A stretch of 64,000 nucleotides of DNA from Chryseobacterium artocarpi (GCF_001684975.1 NZ_MAYH01000012.1:496001-560000); one strand, 5' to 3'; shown: positions 35,275 to 44,560, numbered from the stretch's first letter. Notes: a model not told the origin generated them from the sequence alone. Translations and numbers: made by a program.

Positions 35275-36513
35275 ATGAGAATATTAATCATAGGTGAAGG
35301 CGGTAGAGAATCTGCTCTAGCAGCAAAGCTTCAGAATGACCCGAGAATTTCTAAAATGTTTTTTGCTAACGGGAATGCTACTACCGATGTAATAGGGAAA
35401 AATGTTCATTTATCCGAAATCAAAGAACTTAGAGATTTCGCTATTAAAGAAAAGGTTGATCTTACAATCGTTGGACCTGAAGCTCCATTGGTAGCTGGGA
35501 TCAAAGATGAGTTCAAGAAGCATGATCTGAAGGTTTTCGGACCTACTCAGAAAGTAGCGAGTCTTGAAGGAAGTAAAGCTTTTTCTAAGAAATTTATGCA
35601 GACCTATGATATCAAAACAGCTAAAGCTGTAGTGTTTGATTCATACAACGAAGCTAAAGAATATATCCAGACACAGCAATATCCTCTTGTTATCAAAGCA
35701 AGTGGTCTGGCAGGTGGAAAAGGAGTTGTTATTTGTGACAACCTTGAGGAAGCTGAAGCTACAATCCACGACTTCATGATCAGAAGAATCTATGGAGACG
35801 CAGGAATCCGTTTAGTAATCGAGGAATATTTACAAGGATTTGAAGCATCTATCATCGCTTTTTCAAACGGTGAAAAACTATTCCCTTGTATCGCTGCAAA
35901 AGATTATAAGAAAGCTGGAAATGGTGATTCAGGACCAAATACAGGAGGTATGGGTTCGGTGGCACCAAGCCCGGAATTCACTCAGGAACATTATGCTGAT
36001 TTTGAACAAAATATTTTAGAGCCTACTATTAAAGGTCTTAAAGCAGAAGGTTTCAGTTTCAAAGGAATCATTTTCTTCGGATTAATGGTAACTAAGAATG
36101 GAGCTTATCTTCTTGAGTACAACATGAGATTCGGAGATCCTGAAACTCAGGTATTGATGGCTCTTATGGAAAACAATCTTCTTGATGTGATCCAGGACTG
36201 TATGGAAGGAAAAGATATTGAGCTTAAGTTTAAAGACGAAAAAGCAGTTTGTCTTGTAATGTGTTCAGGAGGGTATCCAAGAAACATCGAAACAGGTTTC
36301 GAAATCACAGGAGAAGACAAAGTAAAACACAGTAAACTGTTATATGCAGGCGCTATCAGAAAAGGAGACAAAGTAGTTTCCAATGGTGGTAGAGTATTGA
36401 ATATCGTAGCTACAGGAGCTACTTTCGATGATGCTCGCAAGAAAGTTTACGAAGACGCAAGTCATGTACATTTCGATTACGGCTTCTTTAGAGAAGACAT
36501 CGGAAAGTTTTAA
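35275..36513 (+). CDS. purD: Phosphoribosylamine-glycine ligase (GAR synthetase)
   Basis: A 412-residue ATP-grasp enzyme (step 2 of purine synthesis). The N-terminal ILIIGEGGRESALAAKL loop, the ATP-grasp segment YPLVIKASGLAGGKGVVI, and the signature RFGDPETQVLM match GARS. Length is near that of the usual single-domain enzyme. Its own -7 box precedes it and a terminator follows. It lies between purH and guaA. Confidence 0.97.
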   Translation: MRILIIGEGGRESALAAKLQNDPRISKMFFANGNATTDVIGKNVHLSEIKELRDFAIKEKVDLTIVGPEAPLVAGIKDEFKKHDLKVFGPTQKVASLEGSKAFSKKFMQTYDIKTAKAVVFDSYNEAKEYIQTQQYPLVIKASGLAGGKGVVICDNLEEAEATIHDFMIRRIYGDAGIRLVIEEYLQGFEASIIAFSNGEKLFPCIAAKDYKKAGNGDSGPNTGGMGSVAPSPEFTQEHYADFEQNILEPTIKGLKAEGFSFKGIIFFGLMVTKNGAYLLEYNMRFGDPETQVLMALMENNLLDVIQDCMEGKDIELKFKDEKAVCLVMCSGGYPRNIETGFEITGEDKVKHSKLLYAGAIRKGDKVVSNGGRVLNIVATGATFDDARKKVYEDASHVHFDYGFFREDIGKF

Positions 36514-36526
36514 TAAATCACGAAAA

Positions 36527-36556
36527 AAGATTTGGAGCCATTCCAAGTCTTTTTTT
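36527..36556 (+). terminator. Terminator after purD
   Basis: AAGATTTGG (36527-36535) pairs with CCAAGTCTT (36543-36551), nine pairs with one G-U, then a run of T to 36556. Confidence 0.8.
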
Positions 36557-36583
36557 GTAAAACAGTTAATATTAGAAATAAGA

Positions 36584-36650
36584 GTTCAGATGCTAGATTC
36601 CAAACTTCAGACCCAAAATCTGAAATTTAATGTCTGAAATCTGACATCTT
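36584..36650 (+). repeat. Degenerate TCTGAAATCT tract before guaA
   Basis: The gap repeats the words CTTCAGACC, AATCTGAAATT, TGTCTGAAATCT and GACATCT in direct orientation. It resembles the tracts before purM and the MFS pump. It ends about 20 bp before guaA. Confidence 0.5.
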
Positions 36651-36672
36651 TCAAACAAATCAATTATCAAAA

Positions 36673-38202
36673 ATGAACAACGGTATTATTATTTTAGATT
36701 TCGGCTCCCAGTACAACCAGCTTATCGGAAGAAGAATCCGTGAGATGGGTGTGTACTCTGAAATCTTACCTTTCAATACACCTTTACAAGATATTATAGC
36801 AAAACAACCAAAAGGAATCATTCTTTCAGGAGGACCAAGCTCTGTGAATGCAGAAAATGCTCACCTCGTTGAAAAAGAATTATATGAGCAGGGAGTTCCT
36901 GTGTTGGGAATTTGCTATGGAATGCAGATGACCGCTCACCTTTTAGGAGGAAAAGTAAACAAAGGAGAAAAAGGAGAGTACGGAAAAGCTAATCTTGAGA
37001 TCGTTAAAGAAAGCTCTTTATTAAAAGGAGTGACTCAAAACTCTGTAGTTTGGATGAGCCACTTTGACGAAGTAGGAGAACTGCCTGAAGGTTTTGAATT
37101 AAATGCAAAATCAGGAGTAATTGCTTCTATTTCAAATGAAGACAAAAAAATCTTCTGTGTACAGTTTCACCCGGAAGTTTCTCATACTGAAGAAGGAGCT
37201 AAAATGCTTGAAAACTTCGTATTCGGAATCTGTAACTCGGAGAAAAACTGGAAGCTGACAAACTATATTGAAAAAACAGTTGAAGAAATTCGTGAGAAAG
37301 TAGGAGACAACAAAGTAATCCTTGGTCTTTCAGGAGGTGTTGACTCATCTGTAGCAGCTGTTTTGATTCATAAAGCAATCGGTGATCAGTTAACTTGTAT
37401 CTTCGTAGATACTGGATTATTGAGAAAGGATGAAGGGAAAAAAGTAATGGATCAGTATGGAGAGCACTTCCATATGAACATTAAAATGGTAGATGCTAAA
37501 GAAAGATTCCTTTCAAAATTAGCTGGAGTAGACGATCCGGAAGCTAAAAGAAAAATTATTGGAAACGAATTTATCCACGTATTTGATGAAGAGTCTCACA
37601 AAATTGAAGGTGCTAAATTCTTAGCTCAGGGTACAATTTATCCAGATGTTATCGAAAGCCAGTCTGTAAACGGACCATCTGCAGTGATCAAGTCTCACCA
37701 CAACGTTGGAGGGCTTCCTGAAGATATGGAATTCGAATTATTAGAGCCATTAAGAGAGCTTTTCAAAGACGAAGTAAGAAGAGTAGGAGAAGAACTAGGA
37801 ATTCCTCACCACTTGGTATACAGACACCCTTTCCCAGGACCTGGATTAGGAATCAGAGTATTGGGAGCTGTAGATGCTGAAAAAGTAAGAATCCTTCAGG
37901 AAGCTGACGATATCTTCATCGAAGAACTGTACAAAAATGATCTTTATGAAAAAGTATCTCAGGCATTCGTAGTATTACTTCCTGTAAAATCTGTAGGAGT
38001 AATGGGAGACGAAAGAACTTACGAATACACAGCAGTAGTTCGTTCAGCTAATACAATCGATTTCATGACAGCAACATGGAGCAGACTTCCTTACGAGTTC
38101 CTTGATACTGTTTCAAGCAGAATCATCAACGAAGTAAGAGGAATCAACAGAGTAGCTTACGATATTTCAAGCAAACCACCTGCAACAATTGAGTGGGAAT
38201 AA
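36673..38202 (+). CDS. guaA: GMP synthase (glutamine-hydrolysing)
   Basis: A 509-residue cytoplasmic enzyme making GMP from XMP. The class I amidotransferase domain (residues 1-195) has nucleophile C81 (GICYGMQM) and the H166/E168 pair ([12 protein letters not shown]). The ATP pyrophosphatase P-loop LSGGVDSSV is next, and the C-terminal dimerisation domain ends PPATIEWE, the normal family ending. It ends the purine block, with a strong terminator downstream. Purine base pairs with purM-D are clustered here without a shared promoter. Confidence 0.98.
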   Translation: MNNGIIILDFGSQYNQLIGRRIREMGVYSEILPFNTPLQDIIAKQPKGIILSGGPSSVNAENAHLVEKELYEQGVPVLGICYGMQMTAHLLGGKVNKGEKGEYGKANLEIVKESSLLKGVTQNSVVWMSHFDEVGELPEGFELNAKSGVIASISNEDKKIFCVQFHPEVSHTEEGAKMLENFVFGICNSEKNWKLTNYIEKTVEEIREKVGDNKVILGLSGGVDSSVAAVLIHKAIGDQLTCIFVDTGLLRKDEGKKVMDQYGEHFHMNIKMVDAKERFLSKLAGVDDPEAKRKIIGNEFIHVFDEESHKIEGAKFLAQGTIYPDVIESQSVNGPSAVIKSHHNVGGLPEDMEFELLEPLRELFKDEVRRVGEELGIPHHLVYRHPFPGPGLGIRVLGAVDAEKVRILQEADDIFIEELYKNDLYEKVSQAFVVLLPVKSVGVMGDERTYEYTAVVRSANTIDFMTATWSRLPYEFLDTVSSRIINEVRGINRVAYDISSKPPATIEWE

Positions 38203-38226
38203 TTTCAACTTGAATTTTTAAATATA

Positions 38227-38256
38227 AATCCTACCCATTTTGGGTGGGATTTTTTA
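38227..38256 (+). terminator. Terminator after guaA
   Basis: AATCCTACCCA (38227-38237) pairs with TGGGTGGGATT (38241-38251) over 11 positions (one G-U), closed by TTT and followed by a T run. The tail overlaps the last codons of the convergent small gene. Confidence 0.9.
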
Positions 38257-38559
38257 TGGAAATATAAAGTCTGAGAAAATTTTAGAATAATCTTCACTGA
38301 AAAAGAATATCCTGCTTATACCGTCGTATCTTGTAGTGACAAATTTAATATTTTCATGAGATTGTTCTTTTATTTTACAAAAATCATCGTGAATTTGTTG
38401 GGTTAATTTTTTAATATCCTCCTTTTTAGCTATTGCATTTCGGAATCTATACAGGCTAATTAAATCATCAATTAACAATGGACGACCAGTAAACGAAATT
38501 GTAAAACTGTTCATTTTAATATCGTACTCTTTAATTTTCTGATAAATTAAGTTCTCCAT
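38254..38559 (-). CDS. Hypothetical protein, 101 residues
   Basis: A soluble, charged 101-residue protein without signal or membrane segments. It starts MENLIYQKIKEYDIKMNSF and ends SKIFSDFIFP. Its 3' end runs into the T tail of the guaA terminator. The family is not recognised. Codon use looks like the neighbours. Confidence is moderate because the frame is short and stands alone. Confidence 0.6.
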   Translation of the reverse strand: MENLIYQKIKEYDIKMNSFTISFTGRPLLIDDLISLYRFRNAIAKKEDIKKLTQQIHDDFCKIKEQSHENIKFVTTRYDGISRIFFFSEDYSKIFSDFIFP

Positions 38560-38634
38560 ATTTAATATTCTGTTTTAAGTATGGTTATTTATTAGTTACA
38601 AAATTTTCACTAAATTTAAGTAAAATTACATCAG

Positions 38635-40143
38635 ATGCAAATAGAAACAAGACCACTGACTGTTCAGGATTATGATGAGTTGGCACAAACAATGAAGAGA
38701 GCTTATCCTCAAATGTCAGAATCAATATGGTCAAAAAAAAGTATTGAAAAATTAACAAGAATATTTCCTAACGGACAGATCTGCATTACGGTAGACGGAA
38801 AATTAGCGGCGGTAGCACTTTCCATTATTGTTAATTATGAAGAATTTGGAGATGATCATACTTACAGTGATATTACAGGAAATTATACCTTCAATACCCA
38901 TTCATCTACAGGTAATGTTTTATACGGAATAGAAGTCTTTGTAGACCCTGAATTTCGTGAATTACGCCTTGGAAGAAGACTTTATGATGCAAGGAAAGAA
39001 CTTTGTGAGCAGCTAAACTTAAAGTCTATTGTCCTTGGAGGAAGAATCCCGAATTATCACAAATACAGTCATGAGTTTTCTCCCAGAGAATATATAAGAA
39101 AAGTAAGAGATAAAGAAATTTATGACCCTGTTTTGTCATTTCAGCTTTCCAATAACTTTCTTCCAATCAGAGTATTGAGAAAGTATCTTCCCGAAGACGA
39201 AGCATCCAGAGAAAATGCCGTTCTTTTACAATGGAACAACATCTATTATAGCAAACGCCCTAATACGATGCAGGATAGTATTATCCGTCTGGGACTGGTG
39301 CAGTGGCAGATGAGGCATTTTAGAGATATAGACGCCTTTTATGAGCAGGTAGAATTTTTTGTGAATGTAATGGGAGATTACAAGTCAGATTTTGTATTGT
39401 TCCCTGAGCTTTTCAACACACCTTTGCTGGCTCCCTTCAATAGCCTTTCAGAGAGAGACAGTATGATAGAGCTTGCTAAACTTACTGAAGATATTAAAAA
39501 GAAAATTTCTGAGCTTGCGATCAGTTATAATGTCAACATCATTTCCGGAAGTATGCCTGTCTTTGACCATGATACGAATGATTTGTACAATGTCAGCTAC
39601 CTTCTTCACCGAGACGGACGTATGGATGAATACAGAAAAATCCATATTACGCCAAACGAAAAACGTTATTACGGAATGAAAGGAGGTAATGAAATAAAAG
39701 TTTTCGATACAGATTGTGGTAAAATCGGACTCGTTATATGCTACGACGTTGAATTCCCGGAATTACCAAGGATTTTGGCAGACCAAGGCATGAAAATCCT
39801 GTTTGTTCCTTATCTTACCGATACTCAGAATGCTTATATGAGAGTACGCCACTGTGCCGCAGCAAGAGCCATAGAAAATGAATGTTATGTGGCAATTGCA
39901 GGCTGTGTGGGGAATCTTCCAAAGGTAAATAATATGGATATTCAGTTTGGGCAGGCTGCCGTATTCACCCCTTCAGATTTTGCTTTTCCATCCAATGCAG
40001 TGAAAGGAGAAGCGACTCCTAATACGGAAATGACTTTGATTGTAGATGTAGACTTGAATTTGCTGAAAGATCTCCATCATAACGGCTCCGTTCAGGTAAT
40101 GAAAGACCGTCGTAAAGACCTTTATGAAACCTATCTTAAATAA
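38635..40143 (+). CDS. GNAT acetyltransferase - carbon-nitrogen hydrolase fusion
   Basis: A 502-residue two-domain protein. Residues 1-185 are a GNAT fold with the acetyl-CoA loop in EFRELRLGRRLYDARKELC. Residues 220-495 are a nitrilase-superfamily hydrolase with the complete triad E258 (LFPELFN), K335 (YRKIHITPNE) and C369 (VICYDVEFPEL). Fusions of this type are known in Bacteroidetes and other phyla, but the substrate is not. The hydrolase half resembles omega-amidase-like or N-carbamoyl-type members. Both domains look intact. It ends at a GAAA-loop terminator shared with the peptide gene at 40200-40370. Confidence 0.9.
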   Translation: MQIETRPLTVQDYDELAQTMKRAYPQMSESIWSKKSIEKLTRIFPNGQICITVDGKLAAVALSIIVNYEEFGDDHTYSDITGNYTFNTHSSTGNVLYGIEVFVDPEFRELRLGRRLYDARKELCEQLNLKSIVLGGRIPNYHKYSHEFSPREYIRKVRDKEIYDPVLSFQLSNNFLPIRVLRKYLPEDEASRENAVLLQWNNIYYSKRPNTMQDSIIRLGLVQWQMRHFRDIDAFYEQVEFFVNVMGDYKSDFVLFPELFNTPLLAPFNSLSERDSMIELAKLTEDIKKKISELAISYNVNIISGSMPVFDHDTNDLYNVSYLLHRDGRMDEYRKIHITPNEKRYYGMKGGNEIKVFDTDCGKIGLVICYDVEFPELPRILADQGMKILFVPYLTDTQNAYMRVRHCAAARAIENECYVAIAGCVGNLPKVNNMDIQFGQAAVFTPSDFAFPSNAVKGEATPNTEMTLIVDVDLNLLKDLHHNGSVQVMKDRRKDLYETYLK

Positions 40144-40144
40144 C

Positions 40145-40178
40145 AAAACAGAATGCGAAAGCATTCTGTTTTTATTTT
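40145..40178. terminator. Bidirectional terminator with GAAA tetraloop
   Basis: AAAACAGAATGC (40145-40156) pairs perfectly with GCATTCTGTTTT (40161-40172) around GAAA, then a T-rich run. On the minus strand the sequence beyond the stem is also T-rich (TTTTGTTATTT), so it can end the peptide gene as well. Confidence 0.9.
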
Positions 40179-40199
40179 ACCTAAAATCTAATGAGTATC

Positions 40200-40370
40200 T
40201 TATAAATACTGTGGGCAAACTACCGCAGGACAAATCATTCCCGGACATTTTGGAAGTCCGTCAGTAGGGCAGCACTGACGTGAGCATTTACCATCACCGA
40301 TGATAATTCCGCTTCCTGAAACGTTTTTTAATTGCTCTCTTGAAAGTTTGCTGTTACGTAAATTTTTCAT
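40200..40370 (-). CDS. Bacteriocin-like GG-leader peptide with six cysteines
   Basis: A 56-residue frame too short for routine prediction. The start MKNLRNSKLSREQLKNVSGS resembles the N termini of Chryseobacterium bacteriocin-like peptides, in which a short leader (K-L-SREQLK-N-V/I-S/T-G) ends in a double glycine. Here the end is G19-S20-G21, not an exact GG. The rest, from about residue 22, carries Cys at 29, 33, 34, 42, 47 and 52 with five prolines, no Trp or Phe, and ends CPQYL. It lies convergent to the GNAT-nitrilase gene, sharing a terminator. No maturation or ABC-exporter gene is next to it. Secreted toxin, signal or metal-binding peptide are all possible; the assignment to the leader family is by resemblance. 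Confidence 0.75.
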   Translation of the reverse strand: MKNLRNSKLSREQLKNVSGSGIIIGDGKCSRQCCPTDGLPKCPGMICPAVVCPQYL

Positions 40371-40820
40371 GTTGTAATACTTTTATTGGTTTGTTTTAAT
40401 GTTTGTACTTTGTAAATATAGAAAATATTATTATACGTAACATTGTTTTTTCATTATGCTTGAAAATAATAGGTTAAAACATTGATTATGTGGTGATATT
40501 TTTAATCTCTGTATGGTGATTTTGTGTTTGATTTTTTATAAAACAAGCTAAATTCAAGGTGGAATTTTTCACTAAAAACAAATGTATAGTTAGTGATTTA
40601 AAGGTGAAATAAATAAAAACTATAAAAATAATTCTGTATTTTATTTCTTTTTTAGAAAATTCTATGGCGAGATAAAAAGTGATAGTAGGTCTAAAAGTAA
40701 CTTCCAATCTCTAGCTTCCGACTTCTATCCCCGTATCCCTAAATTTCTGACTTCAAATTTAGACGAAAATAGCATTAGGAACAGTTTTTGGAGTAAATTG
40801 CATCTATCTATTGATACACT
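40371..40820. other. Long intergenic region, 450 bp
   Basis: Next to the peptide gene a minus-strand TATATTTA near 40413-40420 is a 7-of-8 match to a -7 box, some 50 nt upstream of its ATG. The middle (40440-40680) is AT-rich with no gene I can support. The right end (40690-40765) is a degenerate tract with AGCTTCCGACTTC, CTGACTTC and related words. Just before ATG 40821 there is TAAATTGC, a near -7 box. Confidence 0.4.
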
Positions 40821-42470
40821 ATGTTTGATAAGCAACAAAGAAAACTGAAAAGATCCGCAAGACTGATTTCCGTATTAAGCAAATATGGCTTTAAAGACCT
40901 TTTAGCAAGGATGAATGGAGGAAATAAGCAGGAAGAAACCTCTGTCAATTCGGATGAAATTATTTCAAAAGGAACAGTTTATGAAAGAATAAGGCTTGCT
41001 TTGGAAGAGCTTGGACCTACTTTTGTGAAATTGGGACAAACATTCAGTAACAGGGAAGATCTTTTACCACCGGAACTTATTCAGGAGTTGCAAAAATTGC
41101 AGGATAAAGTAGAAACGGTAGACATGGATGTACATGAGGCACTGGAAAGCGAATTCAATATTTCTGTGAAAGATCACTTTATTGAAATTCAAAAAGAACC
41201 TTTAGCTACCGCTTCTATTGCTCAGGTGTACAGAGCGGTTTTGCTGGATGGAAGTCCGGTTATTTTAAAGCTAAGAAAACCTGATGTTCAATCTGTCATT
41301 GAAGATGATCTATTGCTAATAAAAGACATTGAAAAATTAATATCAGCTTATTCAGAAATAGGAGAAAAACTTAATCTGAAGCAGGCGATTTCTACATTTG
41401 AAAGATCATTGCTGGAAGAAGTTTCTCTTACCAATGAAAGAAATAATATTCAACAATTCCGTTTAAACTTTAAAAATAATAAAGAAACCTATGTTCCTAA
41501 AGTATATGAAGAATTTTCCAACAATAATATTCTTTGTATGGAATTCATTGATGGGATCAAGGTAACCGATAAATCTGTTCTTCTGGCAAACGATATTGAT
41601 CCCGTAAAGGTTTCTGAAGCTGGATTAAGACTTTTTGTATCCCAAATTTTAGATTATGGATTTTTCCATGCCGATCCGCATGCCGGAAATATTTTAGTGA
41701 AAAAAGATGGGAGAATTGTTTTCATTGATTTTGGTGCTGTAGGGAAAATTCAACCGAATGATAAAGAGATTCTTGAAAATCTTATTGTAAGCTTCGTGGC
41801 AAAAAATCCACATAAAATTGTTCGCTATCTTAAAAAAATGGCAATAAGCTATGAGATTCCTGATGAGAGAAGATTTGAAAATGATGTGGAAGATATTCTG
41901 AATTTTGTACATAGTTCTTCATTACAGGATATTAATGTTCAGGTTATTATCAATAAAATGAAAGATATTTTAAAGGATAACAGACTTTATATGCCAGACT
42001 ATTTTTATCTTTTATTCAAAGGGATCAGTCTGATAGAAGGAGTGGGAAGAAACATTAATCCTGATCTTGATATTGTAAAAAGTCTCCATCCTTACACAAA
42101 GAAAATTTTCACCAAAAAAATCAGCCCAAAAAATATTTTAAAAACGGGAATGGATCGTATGATGAATTTTACAGATAATGTAGATGAAATTCCTAAAGAA
42201 CTTCGATCTGTTCTTCAAAAGCTTGATGAAAATAAGTTCACCGTTTCCAGTGAAATTAAAAATATAGAAAAGACCAATCAGCTGATAAAATCCAGTGTTA
42301 TCAATCTGATTTTGGCAATGATTCTGGGAGCTAATATTGTTGCAACTGCTATCGTTTTTGTTTCTGAATCAGGACCGAGAATAGGAGAGTTGTCACTGGT
42401 AGCTGTTTTGGGATTTGTATTTTCAATAATTTTAATAATAATACTTCTGTTGAGAGTGGCAAGAAAATAA
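40821..42470 (+). CDS. ABC1/UbiB (AarF) family atypical kinase
   Basis: A 549-residue protein of the UbiB/ADCK family. Seen are the KxGQ motif (FVKLGQTFSNRED), the Ala-rich loop ATASIAQVYRAVL, the ATP-binding Lys (PVILKLRKPDV), the FHADPHAGNIL catalytic loop with Asp and Asn, and the DFG-like IVFIDFGAVGK. The last 60 residues hold two membrane spans. UbiB proteins support ubiquinone or menaquinone synthesis through ATP-driven lipid handling. Flavobacteria use menaquinone, so that link is inferred. A plus-strand -7 box and a second gene follow. Confidence 0.92.
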   Translation: MFDKQQRKLKRSARLISVLSKYGFKDLLARMNGGNKQEETSVNSDEIISKGTVYERIRLALEELGPTFVKLGQTFSNREDLLPPELIQELQKLQDKVETVDMDVHEALESEFNISVKDHFIEIQKEPLATASIAQVYRAVLLDGSPVILKLRKPDVQSVIEDDLLLIKDIEKLISAYSEIGEKLNLKQAISTFERSLLEEVSLTNERNNIQQFRLNFKNNKETYVPKVYEEFSNNNILCMEFIDGIKVTDKSVLLANDIDPVKVSEAGLRLFVSQILDYGFFHADPHAGNILVKKDGRIVFIDFGAVGKIQPNDKEILENLIVSFVAKNPHKIVRYLKKMAISYEIPDERRFENDVEDILNFVHSSSLQDINVQVIINKMKDILKDNRLYMPDYFYLLFKGISLIEGVGRNINPDLDIVKSLHPYTKKIFTKKISPKNILKTGMDRMMNFTDNVDEIPKELRSVLQKLDENKFTVSSEIKNIEKTNQLIKSSVINLILAMILGANIVATAIVFVSESGPRIGELSLVAVLGFVFSIILIIILLLRVARK

Positions 42471-42478
42471 TAAATTTG
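42450..42478 (+). promoter_or_regulatory. Promoter TTG-18-TAAATTTG
   Basis: TAAATTTG at 42471-42478 directly follows the UbiB stop, and TTG at 42450-42452 is 18 nt upstream. The next ATG is 42557, leaving a leader of about 75 nt. Confidence 0.5.
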
Positions 42479-42556
42479 CGGTTGTGAAATTCCTGTTTTT
42501 ACACCTAATATCACGCATCCCGAACCTCGCATCTCATACCCTTAAAAAATTAAACA

Positions 42557-43066
42557 ATGAAAAAACTAATAATAACCATAGTTACTCTTTGTTGCTCTTT
42601 TTGTATGGCACAGGAGAAAATCGAAGAAAAACTTGAGGGAGACTTTGATGGAAACGGAACTAAAGAATATATTTACGTTAAAGTAGCCGATTGCACAGAT
42701 GAATGTGACGGAACATGTGAAACTACCATTTATTTCAGTGATAAAAATATAAAGCCGTTTGTTATTTCACCCGCTAAAGGAGGTGCTTTGTATAATCTTG
42801 GGGATCTTAATAATGATGGTAAGGATGATGTCGGTTTTTATCCCAATTGGTGTACGAGCTGCTGGCATCCTTTTTATGTTTATACTTTAAGTAAAACAGG
42901 GTGGAAACCTATGGTTGATCCTATTTCAACGCATTGTAATCAATGGGAAGAAGATAAATTTCCGATCAAAAAAGATCCTAAAAAGAAAGGGAATGTCATT
43001 ATTACAACAAGTGAATGGAAAGATGATGACATTCGGGTAACGAGTAAAAGTGTAAAAGTTAATTAA
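42557..43066 (+). CDS. Secreted Cys-rich protein with EF-hand-like D-rich loops
   Basis: A 169-residue protein with a signal peptide (cleaved near CMA-Q). Two acidic loops, DFDGNGTKEY near residue 31 and DLNNDGKDDVGF near residue 83, fit the FG-GAP/EF-hand calcium pattern. Cys residues cluster in DCTDECDGTCE and NWCTSCWHPF and could form disulfides or bind metal. The family is not recognised; secretion and calcium binding are inferred from these motifs. Confidence 0.75.
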   Translation: MKKLIITIVTLCCSFCMAQEKIEEKLEGDFDGNGTKEYIYVKVADCTDECDGTCETTIYFSDKNIKPFVISPAKGGALYNLGDLNNDGKDDVGFYPNWCTSCWHPFYVYTLSKTGWKPMVDPISTHCNQWEEDKFPIKKDPKKKGNVIITTSEWKDDDIRVTSKSVKVN

Positions 43067-43191
43067 TTGTTTAAGGTTCAATATTTACAGGTTAAGTTGT
43101 TTTACTAAGGTTTCGTATCTTTATTCTGCTTGCTGAATATCTCTTTTTTACCATTGTAAAAACCTGATTTCAGTTTCTACATATTAATACT

Positions 43192-43199
43192 TATCTTTG
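43192..43199 (+). promoter_or_regulatory. -7 box TATCTTTG of the helicase, leaderless
   Basis: Exact TAnnTTTG match; ATG 43204 starts 5 nt after it. TTTC at 43168-43171 stands at the -33 distance. Confidence 0.6.
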
Positions 43200-43203
43200 C
43201 AAA

Positions 43204-44556
43204 ATGGAAAAACTCACTTTTGCAGATTTTGACCTGCCGGTTAAAATTCTTGATGTTTTAGCGGATTTAGAATTATTTGAACCTACACCTATTCAGGAGA
43301 AGAGTTTAAAGCCTATTCTTTCCGGAAGAGACGTAATGGGAATTGCACAGACCGGAACAGGAAAAACGCTGGCTTATCTTTTACCCGTTCTGAAAACATG
43401 GAAATACAGTAAAACAGGAAATCCTACTGTTTTGGTACTTGTTCCTACAAGAGAATTAGTAGTACAGGTAACGGAAATCCTTGAAAAACTGACAGAAAAC
43501 ATTACAGCAAGAGTAATCGGAATATATGGTGGAAAAAACATCAATACTCAGAAACTTTTATTCAACAATGGTTGTGATATTCTGGTAGGGACGCCAGGTA
43601 GAGTGATGGACCTTTCCATAGATAATGCTATTTCCCTTAAGGAAGTACAAAAGCTGATCATTGATGAGTTTGATGAAATGCTTAACCTTGGTTTCAGACC
43701 ACAATTGACTCACATTTTTGAAATGATGAAAGAGAAGAGACAAAACATTCTTTTCTCTGCAACAATGACAGAAGCTGTGGACGGAATGTTGGATGAGTAT
43801 TTTGCAAGCCCGGTAGAAATTTCATTAGCAAAATCAGGAACACCACTTGAGAAAATTGAACAGACTGCATATAAAGTTGAAAACTTCAATACAAAGATCA
43901 ATTTACTTGAAGACTTGTTGAAGAAAGATACAGATATGTCTAAAGTGTTGATTTTTAATAATAATAAAAAACACGCAGATCTTTTATTTACCAAAATTGA
44001 TGAGCTTTTCCCAGAACAATTTGATGTGATTCACTCAAACAAGTCTCAGAACTACAGGCTTAAAGCGATGAAAAGCTTTGAAAATGAAGAAATCAGAGGT
44101 TTGATCACAACAGATGTAATGGCAAGAGGTCTGGATATTTCTAATATTACTCACGTTATCAACTTTGAAACACCAGATATTCCGGAACAATATATCCACA
44201 GAATCGGTAGAACCGGTAGAGCAGATAAAGAAGGGAAGGCGATAACTTTTGTAACCAAGAAAGAAGAACCTTTAATTCTTGATATTGAGCTATTGATGGA
44301 TAAAGAATTAAAGTTTATTGATTTCCCTGAAGGAGTAAAAATAAACCCTAATAAAATTGCTTCCGAGAAAGATGAGGTAGTGATGAAAAACCCGGCACAG
44401 GTAAAACTGAATGAGGGTGGAGGAGCTTTCCATGAGAAAAAGGCTAAAAATACAAAAGAAAACTGGGGTGGTCCATCGAAAAGAAAGGCACCTAAGAAAT
44501 TTGGAGCCAACAGAGCACAACAAAAAGCAATCTCTAAATCGAAGAGAAAAAAATAA
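43204..44556 (+). CDS. DEAD-box ATP-dependent RNA helicase
   Basis: A 450-residue helicase. Present are the Q motif (FEPTPIQEKSL), Walker A (AQTGTGKT, ending near residue 55), motif II as D154-E155-F156-D157 rather than DEAD, SAT (LFSATM), and HRIGRTGRADKEG (motif VI). The C-terminal 80 residues form a basic, low-complexity tail (HEKKAKNTKENWGGPSKRKA) likely to bind RNA. It should act in ribosome assembly or RNA decay. The DEFD change keeps the two acidic positions, so ATPase function is expected. Confidence 0.95.
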   Translation: MEKLTFADFDLPVKILDVLADLELFEPTPIQEKSLKPILSGRDVMGIAQTGTGKTLAYLLPVLKTWKYSKTGNPTVLVLVPTRELVVQVTEILEKLTENITARVIGIYGGKNINTQKLLFNNGCDILVGTPGRVMDLSIDNAISLKEVQKLIIDEFDEMLNLGFRPQLTHIFEMMKEKRQNILFSATMTEAVDGMLDEYFASPVEISLAKSGTPLEKIEQTAYKVENFNTKINLLEDLLKKDTDMSKVLIFNNNKKHADLLFTKIDELFPEQFDVIHSNKSQNYRLKAMKSFENEEIRGLITTDVMARGLDISNITHVINFETPDIPEQYIHRIGRTGRADKEGKAITFVTKKEEPLILDIELLMDKELKFIDFPEGVKINPNKIASEKDEVVMKNPAQVKLNEGGGAFHEKKAKNTKENWGGPSKRKAPKKFGANRAQQKAISKSKRKK

Positions 44557-44560
44557 TAAA

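Noticed and set aside
40486..40707. 73-codon minus-strand frame in the 40.4-40.8 kb gap
   Set aside because: AT-rich composition gives a hydrophobic stretch by chance; there is no promoter, no family resemblance and no sensible start region.
44151..44510. 119-codon minus-strand frame inside the helicase gene
   Set aside because: It is a shadow of the coding strand of a clearly functional DEAD-box gene.
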